From Propionibacteriaceae bacterium P6A17 (GTDB lineage Bacteria; Actinomycetota; Actinomycetes; Propionibacteriales; Propionibacteriaceae), in the NCBI GenBank assembly GCA_000619965.1, contig JHVD01000009.1, positions 1-64,000 of the forward strand: DNA of 64,000 nt, in the 5' to 3' direction. Position numbers and translations under genes: made by a program. Under the pieces are notes generated by a model. It did no database searches, had not been told where the DNA came from, and worked only from the letters and a program-made list of their open reading frames with translations. Every line of letters starts with the position of its first letter. Positions within the stretch are counted from its first letter, which is position 1. This document shows positions 42,068 to 49,687 of this stretch, in pieces.

Positions 42068-43054
42068 TCAGGCGGGGCCGAGCTCGTCGTCGAGCGAGCT
42101 GCCGTCGGGTGCGACGAAGTGCACCTGGCCCTGGCAGTCGATGCGGGCCGAGGGCGTCGTCAGCGGTGCCCGCACCTGCACGATGACCTCGCACTGCTCG
42201 TCGGGGGTGCGCTGCCGTTCGGCGATGGCCCGGGCCAGCACGACCGGGTCGAACAGCGTCGGGTCGAAGGCGCTGCGCTGATCCATGCCGACGGCCTGGG
42301 CCGGCGCCTCGAAGGTCGGGATGCCGTCCTTGCGGGTGCGTACCCGCGTGCCGTCGGCACCGTCGACGACGGCCCAGTAGCCGCGCACGGGGCTGAACCC
42401 GAGCTCGAGCACCGCGGGGGCGCCGTCGACGACAGCGTGGATACCCATGAGCATGTCCGGTGCAGTCATCGTCCCCAGCACGGGCACCGCGGTGGCGTCG
42501 CTGCGGAAGAACACCGTCGTCGTCTCGGGGGCCGACGACACCGTCTGCACCACCTGCTGGCCGCGATAGTCCTGCACCTGGTAGACGAGCTGGCCTGCGA
42601 CGCCGAGCAGGTCGGCGATGTCGAACATCTGCGCCACGGCGTCGAGCGGAAAGTCGTCGGGATCGAACGTGTGCTGGCCGAGGTACTGGAGATCGCTGGT
42701 GGCCTGGTCGATCACGCCGTCGGACCACTGGTAGGTCAGGACGCGACGCTGTCCGTCCAGCACCGACAGCCTGGCCGACGAGACCGTCACGTCGAGTTTG
42801 AGGGCGGGCAGATCGCCGGCGACGGCGTGCAGCGCCGCCGTCACCCGTCGGGCGTTGCCGGATTCGAGGAGCGAGCCGGTGACGGGGAACTGGCGGGGCA
42901 GCGCCGGGGGAGTCAGGGCAGAGGTGGAGGCGCCGGGCTCGGGCGAGGCGGACGTCGAACCGGGCGAGGACGCGGGGCCCGTCGGCGCCGCAGTGGGGGC
43001 GCAGGCGGCGAGGGCGCCCACGAGCGCCGCTGCCGCCAGCTTTCGAATCCTCAC
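42068..43054 (-). CDS. Lipoprotein of unknown function
   Basis: The protein has 328 residues. A lipoprotein signal peptide ends in LAAC (Cys18). A Thr/Pro/Ser linker (about 19-52) leads to a mature domain with no motif I recognise; VTAALHAVAGDLPALKLDVT and DGVIDQATSDLQYLGQHTFD have the mixed alpha-beta pattern of envelope lipoproteins. A late Cys pair (EQCEVIV ... RIDCQGQ) could form a disulfide. GTG 43054 is preceded by TAGACT (43061-43066, minus strand) with a 6-nt gap. It is convergent with the metallopeptidase gene. Confidence 0.82.
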   Translation of the reverse strand: MRIRKLAAAALVGALAACAPTAAPTGPASSPGSTSASPEPGASTSALTPPALPRQFPVTGSLLESGNARRVTAALHAVAGDLPALKLDVTVSSARLSVLDGQRRVLTYQWSDGVIDQATSDLQYLGQHTFDPDDFPLDAVAQMFDIADLLGVAGQLVYQVQDYRGQQVVQTVSSAPETTTVFFRSDATAVPVLGTMTAPDMLMGIHAVVDGAPAVLELGFSPVRGYWAVVDGADGTRVRTRKDGIPTFEAPAQAVGMDQRSAFDPTLFDPVVLARAIAERQRTPDEQCEVIVQVRAPLTTPSARIDCQGQVHFVAPDGSSLDDELGPA

Positions 43055-43060
43055 GCGAGC

Positions 43061-43066
43061 AGTCTA
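43061..43066 (-). promoter_or_regulatory. -10 element of the lipoprotein gene at 43054
   Basis: TAGACT on the minus strand ends 6 nt before the GTG start. Confidence 0.5.
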
Positions 43067-43075
43067 CGACCGGGC

Positions 43076-43480
43076 TCAGTCACCGTCTCCGCCCGGGAAC
43101 CAGCCCGGGTGTTCGTGCGCGTCGCGGCCGCGGAGGCGGTCGATGTCGCGGCGGTCCTTCTTCGTCGGGCGACCGGCACCCCGATCACGGCGGGCGACGG
43201 GCGCGCTCAGGTAGGCGGGGCGGGGCGGAGAGTGGTCGACGTAGCAGGTTGCGGCGATGGGGGCGCCGACCCGCTTGGTGATGACCTGGACCACCTCGAA
43301 GCGCCGTTCCCAGCCGGGCTCGCGGACGGTGACGACGTCGCCCGGCTTCACGACGTGCGCGGGCTTGACGGGGAGGCCGTTGAGGCGCACGTGCCCACCC
43401 GAGACCTCCTTGTTGGCCAGCGATCGCGTCTTGAAGATGCGCACCGACCAAAGCCACACGTCGAGTCTGCCTGCCGTCAT
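43076..43480 (-). CDS. S4 domain RNA-binding protein (Hsp15-like)
   Basis: The protein has 134 residues. The S4 domain is at the N-terminus: RLDVWLWSVRIFKTRSLANK (about 5-24) and GGHVRLNGLPVKPAHVVKPG. A basic C-terminal tail (GRPTKKDRRDIDRLRGRD) would add RNA contact. Relatives such as Hsp15 bind stalled 50S subunits carrying nascent peptides. ATG 43480 fits the family; TAGCAT at 43489-43494 lies 8 nt upstream on the minus strand. It is divergent from the HAD gene. Confidence 0.92.
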   Translation of the reverse strand: MTAGRLDVWLWSVRIFKTRSLANKEVSGGHVRLNGLPVKPAHVVKPGDVVTVREPGWERRFEVVQVITKRVGAPIAATCYVDHSPPRPAYLSAPVARRDRGAGRPTKKDRRDIDRLRGRDAHEHPGWFPGGDGD

Positions 43481-43488
43481 GCGACTGC

Positions 43489-43494
43489 ATGCTA
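43489..43494 (-). promoter_or_regulatory. -10 element of the S4-domain gene
   Basis: TAGCAT on the minus strand ends 8 nt before ATG 43480. Confidence 0.4.
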
Positions 43495-43509
43495 CCCCGA
43501 AGCGACCCG

Positions 43510-43515
43510 TAGGGT
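43510..43515 (+). promoter_or_regulatory. -10 element of the HAD hydrolase gene (leaderless)
   Basis: TAGGGT ends 6 nt before ATG 43522. Confidence 0.5.
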
Positions 43516-43521
43516 GGGGGC

Positions 43522-44184
43522 ATGACGTTTCCGCCACGGGCGGTGCTGTTCGACCTCGACGGCACCCTCACCAACACGGTCCCACTGATCGCCAAGCACA
43601 TCGCGCAGGTCCTTGCCGCGCACGGCACCTTCATCGACCCGGTGCAGGTGCACCCCTACATCGGCCAACCCCTCGCGACTGCCTGGATGGGCCTCGCGGG
43701 CATCGCCCCCGACGACCCGCAGTCCGAGGAGCTGGGCGCGCAGTACCGCGCCAGCGTGAAGGGTGACATCGAAACCGCAGGGGAGGCGCTCGTCCTTCCG
43801 GGCGCGAAGGCGCTGCTCGGCGCCCTGCACGACGGCGGGGCCAAGGTGGCCGTCGTCACCGCGAAGACCTCCGACCAGGCCCGGCACCTGCTGCACCACG
43901 CGGGGCTCGGCGACGCCGTCGACGTCCTCGTCGGCACCGACGATGTCGTGCACGGCAAGCCTGCCCCCGACTCCGCGCTGCTCGGCGCCCAGCGACTGGG
44001 CGTGCCGCCGTCGGAGTGCATCTACGTCGGTGATGCCGCCACCGACGTGCTCATGGCCGTCGCCGCGGGGATGCCGTGCTATGGCGTCACGACCGGAGCC
44101 TCCGACGCGCAGCAGCTCGGCGAAGCCGGGGCGGTCGCCGTCGTGGAGAGCCTGGACGAGCTGCTCACACTCCTGCGCGGCTGA
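43522..44184 (+). CDS. HAD-family hydrolase (phosphoglycolate phosphatase-like)
   Basis: The protein has 220 residues. Motif I VLFDLDGTLTNT (about 8-19) has the nucleophile and acid Asp; motif II is VAVVTAKTSD, motif III Lys is in HGKPAPDSALLGAQ, and motif IV YVGDAATDVLMAVAAG. The small helical cap places it with Gph/PpaX-type phosphatases. The substrate (phosphoglycolate, pyrophosphate or a sugar phosphate) cannot be decided from sequence. Confidence 0.93.
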   Translation: MTFPPRAVLFDLDGTLTNTVPLIAKHIAQVLAAHGTFIDPVQVHPYIGQPLATAWMGLAGIAPDDPQSEELGAQYRASVKGDIETAGEALVLPGAKALLGALHDGGAKVAVVTAKTSDQARHLLHHAGLGDAVDVLVGTDDVVHGKPAPDSALLGAQRLGVPPSECIYVGDAATDVLMAVAAGMPCYGVTTGASDAQQLGEAGAVAVVESLDELLTLLRG

Positions 44185-44218
44185 TGATACGGGCCGCTGC
44201 CCCGCCCCGAGGCTGCCG

Positions 44219-44224
44219 TAGCAT
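44219..44224 (+). promoter_or_regulatory. -10 element of the TauE/SafE gene at 44231
   Basis: TAGCAT ends 6 nt before GTG 44231. Confidence 0.45.
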
Positions 44225-44230
44225 GCGCAG

Positions 44231-45043
44231 GTGCCCGATCTCGCCCCCATCGCCGACTGGCTGCCCGTGTCCTGGCCGGTGCTGCTCGCGCTCGTCGTCG
44301 CCGCCGGCTTCGCCGGATGGATCGACGCGGTGGTGGGCGGCGGCGGGCTGATCCAGCTTCCGGCGCTCGTCATCGGGCTGCCGAAGGACGTGCCCACCCC
44401 CTTCGTGCTGGGCACCAACAAGCTGTCCTCGTTCGCCGGCACGCTCACCGCGAGCTGGGTGTACGTGCGCAAGGTGACGGTGCGGTGGGCGTTCCTGCTG
44501 CCGTTGGTGGCCGGGGCATTCGTCGGCTCCGCCGCGGGCGCGAGCGTGTCGCGGTATCTGCCGCGCGCCGTGCTCACCCCGGTCGTGTTGGTGGCGGTCG
44601 TTCTCGTCGGGGCGTACGTGTACCGACGCCCGACGCTGGGCCTGCAGCACGCGCCCCGCCACGACGGCCTCGCCGCGGGGCTGCGCTCCGGTGGGATCGG
44701 GGTCGTCGTAGGGATCTACGACGGGCTGCTCGGGCCCGGCACCGGGTCGTTCTTCGTCATCCTCATCGTCGCGCTGCTCGGCTACGGCTTCCTCGAGGCG
44801 AGCGTGAACGCGAAGCTCGCCAACCTCACCACCAACGTCGCCGCCATCGCCGTCTACGGCATCCACGGCGAGTTGCTGTGGGTGCTCGGTGGCGCGATGG
44901 CGTTGGCCAACATCACCGGGGGACTCGTCGGCGCCCACATGGCGGTCAAGCACGGCAACGCGTTCATCCGCCGGGTGTTCCTGATCGTGCTCGGCATCCT
45001 CGTCGTGAAGCTCGGCTGGGACACCGTCGCCGCCCTGATCTGA
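44231..45043 (+). CDS. TauE/SafE family permease (TSUP)
   Basis: The protein has 270 residues and about eight membrane segments. The two TSUP repeats are visible: AGFAGWIDAVVGGGGLIQLP (about 22-41) in the first half and GIYDGLLGPGTGSFFVI in the second. LGTNKLSSFAGTLTASW is also typical. Family members export sulfite, sulfonates or organosulfur compounds; the substrate here is unknown. GTG 44231 is likely leaderless. A second TSUP gene lies at 55372. Confidence 0.92.
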   Translation: MPDLAPIADWLPVSWPVLLALVVAAGFAGWIDAVVGGGGLIQLPALVIGLPKDVPTPFVLGTNKLSSFAGTLTASWVYVRKVTVRWAFLLPLVAGAFVGSAAGASVSRYLPRAVLTPVVLVAVVLVGAYVYRRPTLGLQHAPRHDGLAAGLRSGGIGVVVGIYDGLLGPGTGSFFVILIVALLGYGFLEASVNAKLANLTTNVAAIAVYGIHGELLWVLGGAMALANITGGLVGAHMAVKHGNAFIRRVFLIVLGILVVKLGWDTVAALI

Positions 45044-45177
45044 CCAAGCCACGACGGGTTTCGCGCAATTCGCGCACGTCGCGACGTGGGCGGTGCTGCC
45101 GAAGTCCGAGGTGCGCCGGCCGCCCCGCACGAGACCCAGCCCGCGCGCTCGTTGCCCCCAACCGCCGACGACGCGCG

Positions 45178-45969
45178 TCAGGCGACCCGGCGGGACTGAT
45201 CGATGATCTGGAACTGCGCCCCCTCCGGGGACGCGACGGTGGCGAGCCTCCCGAATGGGGAATCGAACGGGCCGTCCACGACCGTGCCACCCAGCTCTCG
45301 GGCGCGACCGGCCGCCGCGTCGCAGTCGTCCACGGCGAAGTAGACGCGCCAGAAGGAGCCGACCTCCGTCGGGAGGAACGAGCTGGCGTCGCAGATGCCC
45401 GACGAGGCCCCGTCGCCCGCACCGTTGGTGGCGTAGCGCATGTCGCCCTCCTCGGCGCCCGCCATGGGGACGATATCGAACCCGAATGCGTCACGGTAGA
45501 AGGCCACGGCGGCGTCGTAGTCCTGGGTCATCAGTTCGTACCAGACCGGGGTGCCGGCCGTGCCGGGGGTGTCGAATCCCTCGAGGGAGCCCGCCTGCCA
45601 CAGCTGGATCGTCGCGCCCGTCGGGTCCAGCAGCCACGCGAAGCGGCCGAGGGCGTCGGCATCGCTGGGGGCGATGACCCCGGTGCCGCCGAGGGCCAGC
45701 GCCTTCGCGTAGGCCGCGTCGATGTCGTCCACCGCCAGGTAGAGGTGCACCGCAGACGGGATGGGTGCGCCGTCGGGGTCGGTGTGCCCACCCATGTCCA
45801 TGAAGCCGCCGACGAGTGCGTCGCCGCTGCGGATCAGGGCGTAGTGGCCGGGCTGCGGGGCCTGGTCCTCGAGCGTCCAGCCAAAGAGCTGCGTGAAGAA
45901 GGCACTGCTCGTCGCGACGTCGTTGACGCCGAGGTCGAGCCAGCAGGGGGTGCCGTGGGGGCGGGGCAT
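45178..45969 (-). CDS. Two-domain VOC (glyoxalase-like) protein
   Basis: The protein has 263 residues built of two VOC domains in tandem: TPCWLDLGVNDVATSSAFFT (about 7-26) opens the first and TPVWYELMTQDYDAAVAFYR the second. Each ends in an LxDPxGAxxxLW-type strand (LLDPTGATIQLW; VASPEGAQFQII). This is the arrangement of actinobacterial 27-kDa antigen Cfp30B-like proteins. The activity is unknown; they are usually annotated as glyoxalase or bleomycin-resistance relatives. ATG 45969 follows GAGGAGAC. Confidence 0.92.
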   Translation of the reverse strand: MPRPHGTPCWLDLGVNDVATSSAFFTQLFGWTLEDQAPQPGHYALIRSGDALVGGFMDMGGHTDPDGAPIPSAVHLYLAVDDIDAAYAKALALGGTGVIAPSDADALGRFAWLLDPTGATIQLWQAGSLEGFDTPGTAGTPVWYELMTQDYDAAVAFYRDAFGFDIVPMAGAEEGDMRYATNGAGDGASSGICDASSFLPTEVGSFWRVYFAVDDCDAAAGRARELGGTVVDGPFDSPFGRLATVASPEGAQFQIIDQSRRVA

Positions 45970-46098
45970 GGGGTCTCCTCGTCGGTCGACGGTCGTGGTG
46001 CGGCCAACACTACGCGATCATCCGGCGCGCCCGACGCCTCCCAAGAGTGCTCGATAGGATCGACGGCGAATCGTCTGCGGAGCACGGAAGGAGCCATC

Positions 46099-46191
46099 GT
46101 GCCAAATGAGGTCTGCGCGCCCGTGCATCCCGCCCCGCCGCAGGCCGCCGTCGGCGTCCGTGGCCGTGACGACGGGGGCGAGGCCCGATGA
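46099..46191 (+). CDS. Possible 30-residue ORF coupled to cobU
   Basis: GTG 46099 is preceded by GAAGGAG at ideal spacing, and the frame ends in TGA overlapping the cobU ATG (ATGA). The product would start MPNEVCAPVHPAPPQ and has no recognised homologue. It could be a translational-coupling leader, or GTG may be the remnant of an older start. A TAGGAT hexamer lies at 46055-46060. No cobalamin riboswitch was recognised in this interval. Confidence 0.4.
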   Translation: MPNEVCAPVHPAPPQAAVGVRGRDDGGEAR

Positions 46192-46820
46192 CCGCCGAGT
46201 ACCGCGTGCGCGTCGACGACGCCGACGAGCTGGCCCGCGAACTGCTCGCTGCCCTCGCGGCCCGGGGCGACGTGCGTCGCCTCGACGAGGCCCCCTCCGG
46301 CCGGGTGCTCGTCCTCGGCGGGGCCCGCTCCGGGAAGTCGAGCTGGGCGGAACGCCAGCTCCGGGACCGTGAGGCCTGCTACCTCGCGACCTCCGAGGCC
46401 GACCCGAGCGACGCCGAGTGGATGGAGCGCGTGCGCCTCCACCGTGAGCGCCGCCCTGCGCACTGGACGACCGTCGAGACCCTCGACGTCGCCTCCCACC
46501 TGGGCCACGACGGGCCGCCGCTGCTCGTCGACTGCCTCGCGGTCTGGCTCACCCGCAACCTCGACGACGTCGGCGCCTGGGAGGACCGCGACGGCTGGCG
46601 CGCGGCCCTCACGCAGCGCACGGCGCGGCTGGTCGAGGCGGTGGCGGACTCGCCGCGGGAGGCGTTCCTCGTCAGCAACGAAGTGGGCTCCGGCGTCGTG
46701 CCGGGCACCCGCGCAGGCCGACTGTTCCGCGACGAGCTGGGGCGCCTCAACGCGGGCGTGGCGAGCGCGTGCGACCAGGTGTGGCTCGTCGTCGCCGGGA
46801 TCCCGAGGCGGCTCAAGTGA
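46188..46820 (+). CDS. cobU: Adenosylcobinamide kinase / adenosylcobinamide-phosphate guanylyltransferase
   Basis: The protein has 210 residues. Walker A GGARSGKSSWAERQL is at about 44-58, DCLAVWLTRNL is the B-type strand, and VSNEVGSGVVPGTRAGRLFR is the diagnostic C-terminal block. It acts in the late corrin nucleotide-loop assembly. Compared with usual CobU, about 38 extra residues precede the P-loop (MTAEYRVRVDDADELARELL), an N-terminal extension of unknown role. It overlaps cobS by GTGA. Confidence 0.94.
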   Translation: MTAEYRVRVDDADELARELLAALAARGDVRRLDEAPSGRVLVLGGARSGKSSWAERQLRDREACYLATSEADPSDAEWMERVRLHRERRPAHWTTVETLDVASHLGHDGPPLLVDCLAVWLTRNLDDVGAWEDRDGWRAALTQRTARLVEAVADSPREAFLVSNEVGSGVVPGTRAGRLFRDELGRLNAGVASACDQVWLVVAGIPRRLK

Positions 46821-47590
46821 GACCCCTCACCGCGCTGGGGCTGTTCACCGTCATCCCCGTCCCCCCGCGCGACATCGACGCGCGGGCCGCGGCCGGCGCG
46901 ATGGCGGCGCTGCCGCTGACCGGCCTCATCCTCGGGGCGCTCGCCGGCGCCTGCGTGTGGCTGGGCGCGACGATCGGGGCGCCCGTCGTCGGGGCCATCG
47001 GGGGACTGGCGCTGCTGGCGGGGCTGACCGGCGGGCTGCACCTCGACGGGGTGGCCGACACCGCCGACGGGCTCGGCTCCCGAAAGCCTGCCGACGAGGC
47101 CCTGGCGATCATGAAGCGCTCCGACATCGGCCCGATGGGGGTCATCGCGCTCGTGCTCGTGCTGCTCCTGCAGGCTGCGGCGTTGCTCGATGTGGCGACG
47201 GCCCTCGCCCCGTGGGCGGCGGGGTGCGTCGTCGCGGTGGCGGCAGCGGCGGGCCGCACCGCCGTCCTGTTCGCCTCGCGCGGCCCGTCGGCCAGGCCGG
47301 GCGGCTTCGGGGCGCTGCTGTCCGGGGTGCCGTCGACGCCGATCGTCGCGCTGAACGTGGCCGCGGTGCTCGCCCTCTCGACGGGGCTCGGCTGGGCCGT
47401 GCGCGGGACGTTCGGCGTGCTCGGCTTCGTCGCCGCGGCGGGGGCGGCGCTGCTCGTCGGCGGCGCCTGGGGAGCGCGGGTCCGACGTCGGCTCGGCGGC
47501 ACGACCGGCGACGTGTTCGGCTCCATCGCGGAGGTCACCCAGACTGCGGCGCTGGTGGCGTTCGCCGTCGCGGCTCACCTGCTGTCGTAG
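46817..47590 (+). CDS. cobS: Adenosylcobinamide-GDP ribazoletransferase (cobalamin synthase)
   Basis: The protein has 257 residues, with several membrane segments. GLHLDGVADTADGLGSRKPA (about 75-94) is the CDP-alcohol-transferase-like metal site of CobS, followed by ALAIMKRSDIGPMGVIAL. It joins alpha-ribazole to adenosylcobinamide-GDP. GTG 46817 overlaps cobU. No other cobalamin genes lie nearby, so this two-gene unit would serve a remote pathway or salvage. The 3' end overlaps the convergent RNA-ligase-like gene by 16 nt. Confidence 0.95.
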   Translation: MRPLTALGLFTVIPVPPRDIDARAAAGAMAALPLTGLILGALAGACVWLGATIGAPVVGAIGGLALLAGLTGGLHLDGVADTADGLGSRKPADEALAIMKRSDIGPMGVIALVLVLLLQAAALLDVATALAPWAAGCVVAVAAAAGRTAVLFASRGPSARPGGFGALLSGVPSTPIVALNVAAVLALSTGLGWAVRGTFGVLGFVAAAGAALLVGGAWGARVRRRLGGTTGDVFGSIAEVTQTAALVAFAVAAHLLS

Positions 47591-48153
47591 CACCCGGTGG
47601 TGAGGTCGAGTTCGCCGACGACGGTCAGCGGCCCGGCGATGTCGTGGGTGTCGTAGCTCAGCAACTGCAGCGTCGGCACCACCCACGAGGCCGGAACCGG
47701 CACGTCGGAGAGCCTGCCGAGCGGCACATCCAGCGGCACCTCGACCGAGTAGAAGCCGACGGTCACGTGCGGCCGATAGGGGCTCGGGATGCGGTCGGGA
47801 AGCCCCTCCGACAACGCCAGATGCGCCTGCGCAAGCCAGCCGCCGTCGAGCTCCAGCATCGGTGAGGGCGTGAACGACGCCCAGCCGCGCGGCCGCACCG
47901 CCACCGGGCCGCGCGCGAGGGGGGCCAGCCGCTCCAGGTCGAGCCGGAGGCGCTCGTCGTCGAAGTCCCGCCCCTCCAGCCCGCAGTAGGCGACGGTGAC
48001 GTGCGGCTGGCGCTCGTAGCGAGGCAGGAGGAGCCCGGCCAGCGCGGCGCGGGCCGGGGCAATGTCGACCGGTGCCAGCACCCCCCACAGGTAGGCGCGC
48101 GGGATGCCGCGGTGCCACTCGGGGAAGTCGCGGTCCTCGCAGGCGAGAGTCAT
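47575..48153 (-). CDS. 2'-5' RNA ligase family (2H phosphoesterase) protein
   Basis: The protein has 192 residues. Two HxT-type motifs are present, HVTVAYCG (about 51-58) and HVTVGFYS (about 130-137), spaced as in 2H phosphoesterases. PRAYLWGVLAPV gives the first strand. Such proteins hydrolyse cyclic phosphodiesters in RNA or nucleotides. TACAGT (48161-48166, minus strand) ends 7 nt before ATG 48153. It is convergent with cobS. Confidence 0.88.
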   Translation of the reverse strand: MTLACEDRDFPEWHRGIPRAYLWGVLAPVDIAPARAALAGLLLPRYERQPHVTVAYCGLEGRDFDDERLRLDLERLAPLARGPVAVRPRGWASFTPSPMLELDGGWLAQAHLALSEGLPDRIPSPYRPHVTVGFYSVEVPLDVPLGRLSDVPVPASWVVPTLQLLSYDTHDIAGPLTVVGELDLTTGCYDSR

Positions 48154-48160
48154 GGAGGGC

Positions 48161-48166
48161 ACTGTA
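48161..48166 (-). promoter_or_regulatory. -10 element of the 2H phosphoesterase gene
   Basis: TACAGT on the minus strand ends 7 nt before ATG 48153. Confidence 0.45.
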
Positions 48167-48220
48167 GCGCCCCCGGACGTGGGACGATGGCTGCGCAATC
48201 TCATCCCACGAGGAGGCGCC

Positions 48221-49687
48221 ATGCGACGGGTGAGCGTCGTCGGTGCGGGCCCCAACGGGCTCACCGCCGCCGCGGTGTTGGCACGCGCCGGCATCGAGGT
48301 CGACGTGTTCGAGCGCGCCGACCGCGTCGGCGGGGCCTGCTCGTCGGCACGGCTGTTCGGGGACGCGACGGTGGACCTCGGCGCCGCAGCCCACCCGTTC
48401 GGCGTCGCCAGCCCCGCGTTCCGGGCGCTTGGGCTCGAGCGGCACGGGCTCGAGTGGTGCCACCCGCCCATCCCGATGGCCCATCCCCTCGACGATGCCC
48501 CTGCGGCCCTCCTCCTGCCGGACCCGGCCGCCACGGCCGACCAACTCGGCCGCGACGGCGATGCGTGGCTGGCACTGCACGCACACCTCGTCCGGCACCT
48601 CGACCGCCACCTGGCGAACGTGCTGGCACCGCCCCTGCGGTGGCCGGCCCACCCGGGCGCGATGGCGCGCTTCGGTGCGACGGCGTGGCCGTCGGCGTTG
48701 GCGCTCGGGAGGCGTGTATTCGGCCAGGAACCGGCTCGTGCGCTGCTCGCCGGCTCCGCCGCGCACGCGGGGGTGCCACCGTCGTCGCCGCTGACGGCCG
48801 CCTTCGGGCTGCTGTTCGGGGCGCTGGGGATGACCCGTGGCTGGCCGTTCGCGCGCGGCGGATCTGGCGCCATCACGAGGGCGCTGGCCGCCGAGGTCGA
48901 GGCCCACGGTGGCCGCATCCACGTGGGCCAGCAGGTCCGTGATCTCGGTGAGTTGCCGCCCGGGCCCGTTGTCCTGTCGCTCACCCCGCATGCCGTGCTC
49001 GGCCTGCAGGGGCTCGAAGTGCGGCCGGCGGTGCGCCGCCGGCTCATGCGGTGGCGGCATGGCGTGGCCTCCCACAAGGTGGACTACCTGCTGGATGGGT
49101 CGGTGCCGTGGGCGGACGCGCGACTGGCCGACGCCGGCACGGTGCACGTCGCGGGCACCGTCGCCGAGCTGGAGGCCGCCGAGCGGGCGACGGCGCGCGG
49201 GGAGATGCCGAGGCACCCGTTCGTGCTCGTGTGCCAACCCGGTGCCGCCGACGCGACGCGCAGCCGCAGCGGGGTCGTCGTGTGGGCCTACACGCATGTG
49301 CCCGCCGGCTGGCGCGAGCCCGAACCCGGCTGGGTGACCAGCCTCGTCGAGGCGCAGCTCGAGCGCTTCGCGCCCGGCTTCACGAGCCGAGTGCGTTGCC
49401 GGGCCGAGCGCACCCCGTCGCAGCTCGAGGCGTGGGATGCGAACCTCGTCGGCGGCGACATCGCGGGCGGAAGCATGGCCGGGCTCCAAGGGGTGCTGCG
49501 GCCCGGCCTCACGCTCGACCCGCACACGCTGCGGCGCGGGGGCGTCTACCTGGCGTCGAGCGCCACATCACCGGGTGCGGGCGTGCACGGGATGCCCGGC
49601 TGGTGGGCCGCCCGGGCCGTCATCCGAGATGCGAGTAGGCCTTCCCCGATCTGGGATGCTCGGGCGCGAGGAGCTGATCGACGGTGA
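48221..49687 (+). CDS. FAD-dependent phytoene desaturase-family oxidoreductase
   Basis: The protein has 488 residues. The N-terminal dinucleotide fold is VSVVGAGPNGLTAAAVLARA (about 4-23) with ERADRVGGACSSARLFG. The C-terminal flavin motif GVYLASSATSPGAGVHGMPG resembles CrtI/NAD(P)-binding carotenoid or ketocarotenoid-type oxidoreductases. No other carotenoid genes lie in the window, so the substrate is open. ATG 48221 follows GAGGAGG. Its 3' end overlaps the convergent polysaccharide deacetylase gene by 68 nt. Confidence 0.9.
   Translation: MRRVSVVGAGPNGLTAAAVLARAGIEVDVFERADRVGGACSSARLFGDATVDLGAAAHPFGVASPAFRALGLERHGLEWCHPPIPMAHPLDDAPAALLLPDPAATADQLGRDGDAWLALHAHLVRHLDRHLANVLAPPLRWPAHPGAMARFGATAWPSALALGRRVFGQEPARALLAGSAAHAGVPPSSPLTAAFGLLFGALGMTRGWPFARGGSGAITRALAAEVEAHGGRIHVGQQVRDLGELPPGPVVLSLTPHAVLGLQGLEVRPAVRRRLMRWRHGVASHKVDYLLDGSVPWADARLADAGTVHVAGTVAELEAAERATARGEMPRHPFVLVCQPGAADATRSRSGVVVWAYTHVPAGWREPEPGWVTSLVEAQLERFAPGFTSRVRCRAERTPSQLEAWDANLVGGDIAGGSMAGLQGVLRPGLTLDPHTLRRGGVYLASSATSPGAGVHGMPGWWAARAVIRDASRPSPIWDARARGADRR

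Noticed and set aside
45970-46187. Cobalamin riboswitch upstream of cobU
   Set aside because: The B12-box (GCCACTG-type) sequence and its paired helices are not present.
46379-49525. A 1048-codon minus-strand frame across cobU, cobS and the desaturase gene
   Set aside because: Its composition is Arg/Ala/Gly-rich with no motifs, while cobU-cobS, the RNA-ligase-like gene and the desaturase account for the DNA.
48221-49687. A carotenoid biosynthesis cluster
   Set aside because: No crtE, crtB or other isoprenoid pigment gene is adjacent to the single desaturase-family gene.
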